Part shown: in pieces, positions 63,170 through 64,000 of the stretch
Numbering within the stretch: position 1 is the stretch's first letter
How the letters are laid out: each line of letters begins with the position of its first letter
Origin: Campylobacter sp. 2014D-0216
GTDB lineage: Bacteria; Campylobacterota; Campylobacteria; Campylobacterales; Campylobacteraceae
Length of the DNA: 64,000 bases
Reading direction: 5' to 3'
Assembly (NCBI RefSeq): GCF_014931215.1
Contig: NZ_CP063089.1
Coordinates: 186,001 to 250,000 of the forward strand
Position numbers and translations under genes: made by a program
The notes under the pieces: generated by a model
What the model saw: the letters and a program-made list of their open reading frames with translations, nothing else
The model's database searches: none
Told to the model about the DNA's origin: nothing

Positions 63170-64000
63170 GCTCTTTTGTATCAATGTTTTTTGTATATAA
63201 ATATGCTCTTAAGAGTTTAGGAATTTTTGCTTTTCTATAAATTTCTTTCAAGTCTTTTGGTATTTTTTCACAACTTACAAAAGGAAAAATCAAAACTTTT
63301 TCTTGCATATAAACAATGCCTATTTTATGTGAAATTACCCCATCGCCTTTTAATGCTTCTTGCCTTTGTTTGGCACTTAAAAGCACTCCGAGTTTCTTAA
63401 AGCATTTTGCGATTAAGCTTTCATCTTTATGGGTAATGTAGATATTTTTAAATTCGCAAATATTTTCTTCTTTTAAATCTTTTTCAAGGTAGGTAAAACT
63501 TTTTTTAACCCCATTTGGATAAAGCTTTAAAAACTCATTTGCAAAATTTTTGCGTATAAAATTTCTAAAACATCTTTCATCATCATTACTCTCATCATGA
63601 AAATAGCTGATATTATTTTCTTTTAGATAGTTTGAAATTTCTTCTTTTGGGGTTTGAAGCAAGGGTCTTATAATGGTAAAATGTTTTCTTTTTTCAATAT
63701 CTTTAAATCCAAGCAACTCTCTAAGCCCTGCGCCTTTGGAAAATTGCATTAAGAACCATTCTAGTTTATCATTTAAATGGTGAGCTAGTAAAAGATTGTC
63801 ATAGCAATGGCTTTGACAAAGTTCTTCAAAAAACTCATAACGCAAAGCTCTTGCATGTGCTTCGAAATTTTTAGTTATTTTGGGTGCGGTTTTGATATAG
63901 ATTTTTTTATGAAAACGCTTGGCTAGTTCCTTAGCACTTTGCTCTTCTTTGTCACTATTTTTACGAGTTTTATAGTTTATAAAAGCAAGATCAAAATCTA
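63150..64000 (-). CDS. tilS: tRNA(Ile)-lysidine synthase, 3' part (5' end outside window)
   Basis: Converts C34 of tRNA-Ile(CAU) to lysidine. The frame is open to the last base, so the start and the PP-loop SGGxDS lie beyond the window; about 283 residues are visible. The fragment shows FDLAFINYKTRKNSDKE, HARALRYEF, the LAHHLNDKLEWFLMQFSKGAGLREL block and RPLLQTPKEEI with NDDERCFRNFIR, all TilS motifs. The C-terminal tRNA-binding part is short, as in other epsilonproteobacteria. Confidence 0.92.
   Translation of the reverse strand, partial: DFDLAFINYKTRKNSDKEEQSAKELAKRFHKKIYIKTAPKITKNFEAHARALRYEFFEELCQSHCYDNLLLAHHLNDKLEWFLMQFSKGAGLRELLGFKDIEKRKHFTIIRPLLQTPKEEISNYLKENNISYFHDESNDDERCFRNFIRKNFANEFLKLYPNGVKKSFTYLEKDLKEENICEFKNIYITHKDESLIAKCFKKLGVLLSAKQRQEALKGDGVISHKIGIVYMQEKVLIFPFVSCEKIPKDLKEIYRKAKIPKLLRAYLYTKNIDTKELIQALL
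63152..63179. terminator. Convergent terminator of the phosphohexomutase and tilS
   Basis: ACAAAAGAGCTT (63152-63163) pairs with AAGCTCTTTTGT (63168-63179) across a GTAT loop: a perfect 12-bp stem covering both stop regions, with TTTTGT and ACAAAA flanks that give T-runs on both strands. Confidence 0.65.

Overview
The window is a gene-dense, AT-rich chromosomal segment of a Campylobacter species. The evidence is the atp operon without its a and c subunits, the flhF-flhG-fliA-fliM-fliY cluster, a CemR/HP1021-type orphan regulator, a fused IspDF, frequent TTG starts, TATAAT-centred promoters and RpoN-type -24/-12 sites. From remembered C. jejuni gene order, the content suggests the C. lari side of the genus, but the species cannot be fixed from sequence alone. 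No rRNA, tRNA, insertion sequence, prophage or CRISPR array was seen, and no gene-free stretch exceeds 300 bases.

Layout. 1-3.0 kb: 3' part of fmt, birA and the parA-parB segregation genes, closed by a hairpin. 3.0-8.7 kb: atpF'-F-H-A-G-D-C. 8.7-13.2 kb: a complete Tol-Pal envelope system (exbB/tolQ, exbD/tolR, a TonB/TolA-like protein, tolB, pal, cpoB). 13.2-17.3 kb: slyD, fabD, mtnN, a TtcA-like tRNA thiolase, a nicotinamidase-like hydrolase and recO. 17.3-23.5 kb, minus strand: a small RpoN-promoter gene, dusB, a membrane protein, a DksA-like protein, rlmH, accD and bamA. 23.5-31.7 kb, plus strand: tyrA, an M23 peptidase, lpxC, a TsaB-like protein, thrB, ylxR, infB, rbfA and rimP. 31.8-35.6 kb: an AT-rich McrBC restriction pair, the only clear accessory island. 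35.6-38.7 kb: ribD, then sppA and an aminofutalosine-deaminase-like hydrolase on the minus strand. 38.7-47.6 kb: a long plus-strand operon from aroQ through the flagellar control genes to mnmA. 47.7-51.9 kb, minus strand: an orphan exported protein, pgpA, an ATP-sulfurylase-like protein, cemR and ispDF. 52-54.2 kb: mrp/apbC and dapD. 54.3-57.8 kb, minus strand: a lipase-like gene, dps, pgi and galU. 57.9-64 kb: yigZ, a second RpoN-promoter small gene, an orphan gene, an ABC-F ATPase, a degenerate GGDEF membrane protein, a phosphohexomutase and the 3' part of tilS.

How the parts fit. Most of the window is housekeeping: energy (ATP synthase), envelope integrity (Tol-Pal, BamA, LpxC, PgpA), translation and tRNA modification (Fmt, InfB, RbfA, RimP, RlmH, DusB, TtcA-like, MnmA, TilS), and isoprenoid, lysine, tyrosine, threonine and shikimate biosynthesis. 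The flagellar block carries FlhF/FlhG (number and placement), sigma-28 and two switch proteins. Two nearly identical RpoN promoters, 41 kb apart, drive small uncharacterised proteins and tie them to the flagellar hierarchy.

The points most worth a second look are the two RpoN-promoter small proteins; an ATP-sulfurylase-like protein that has lost the sulfate-binding QxRN motif and overlaps the orphan regulator CemR; loss of conserved Fe-S cysteines in both the TtcA-like and Mrp proteins; a Fur/PerR-like palindrome at the dps promoter; a terminator that swallows the start codon of the lipase-like gene; and the unusual N-terminal half of McrB.
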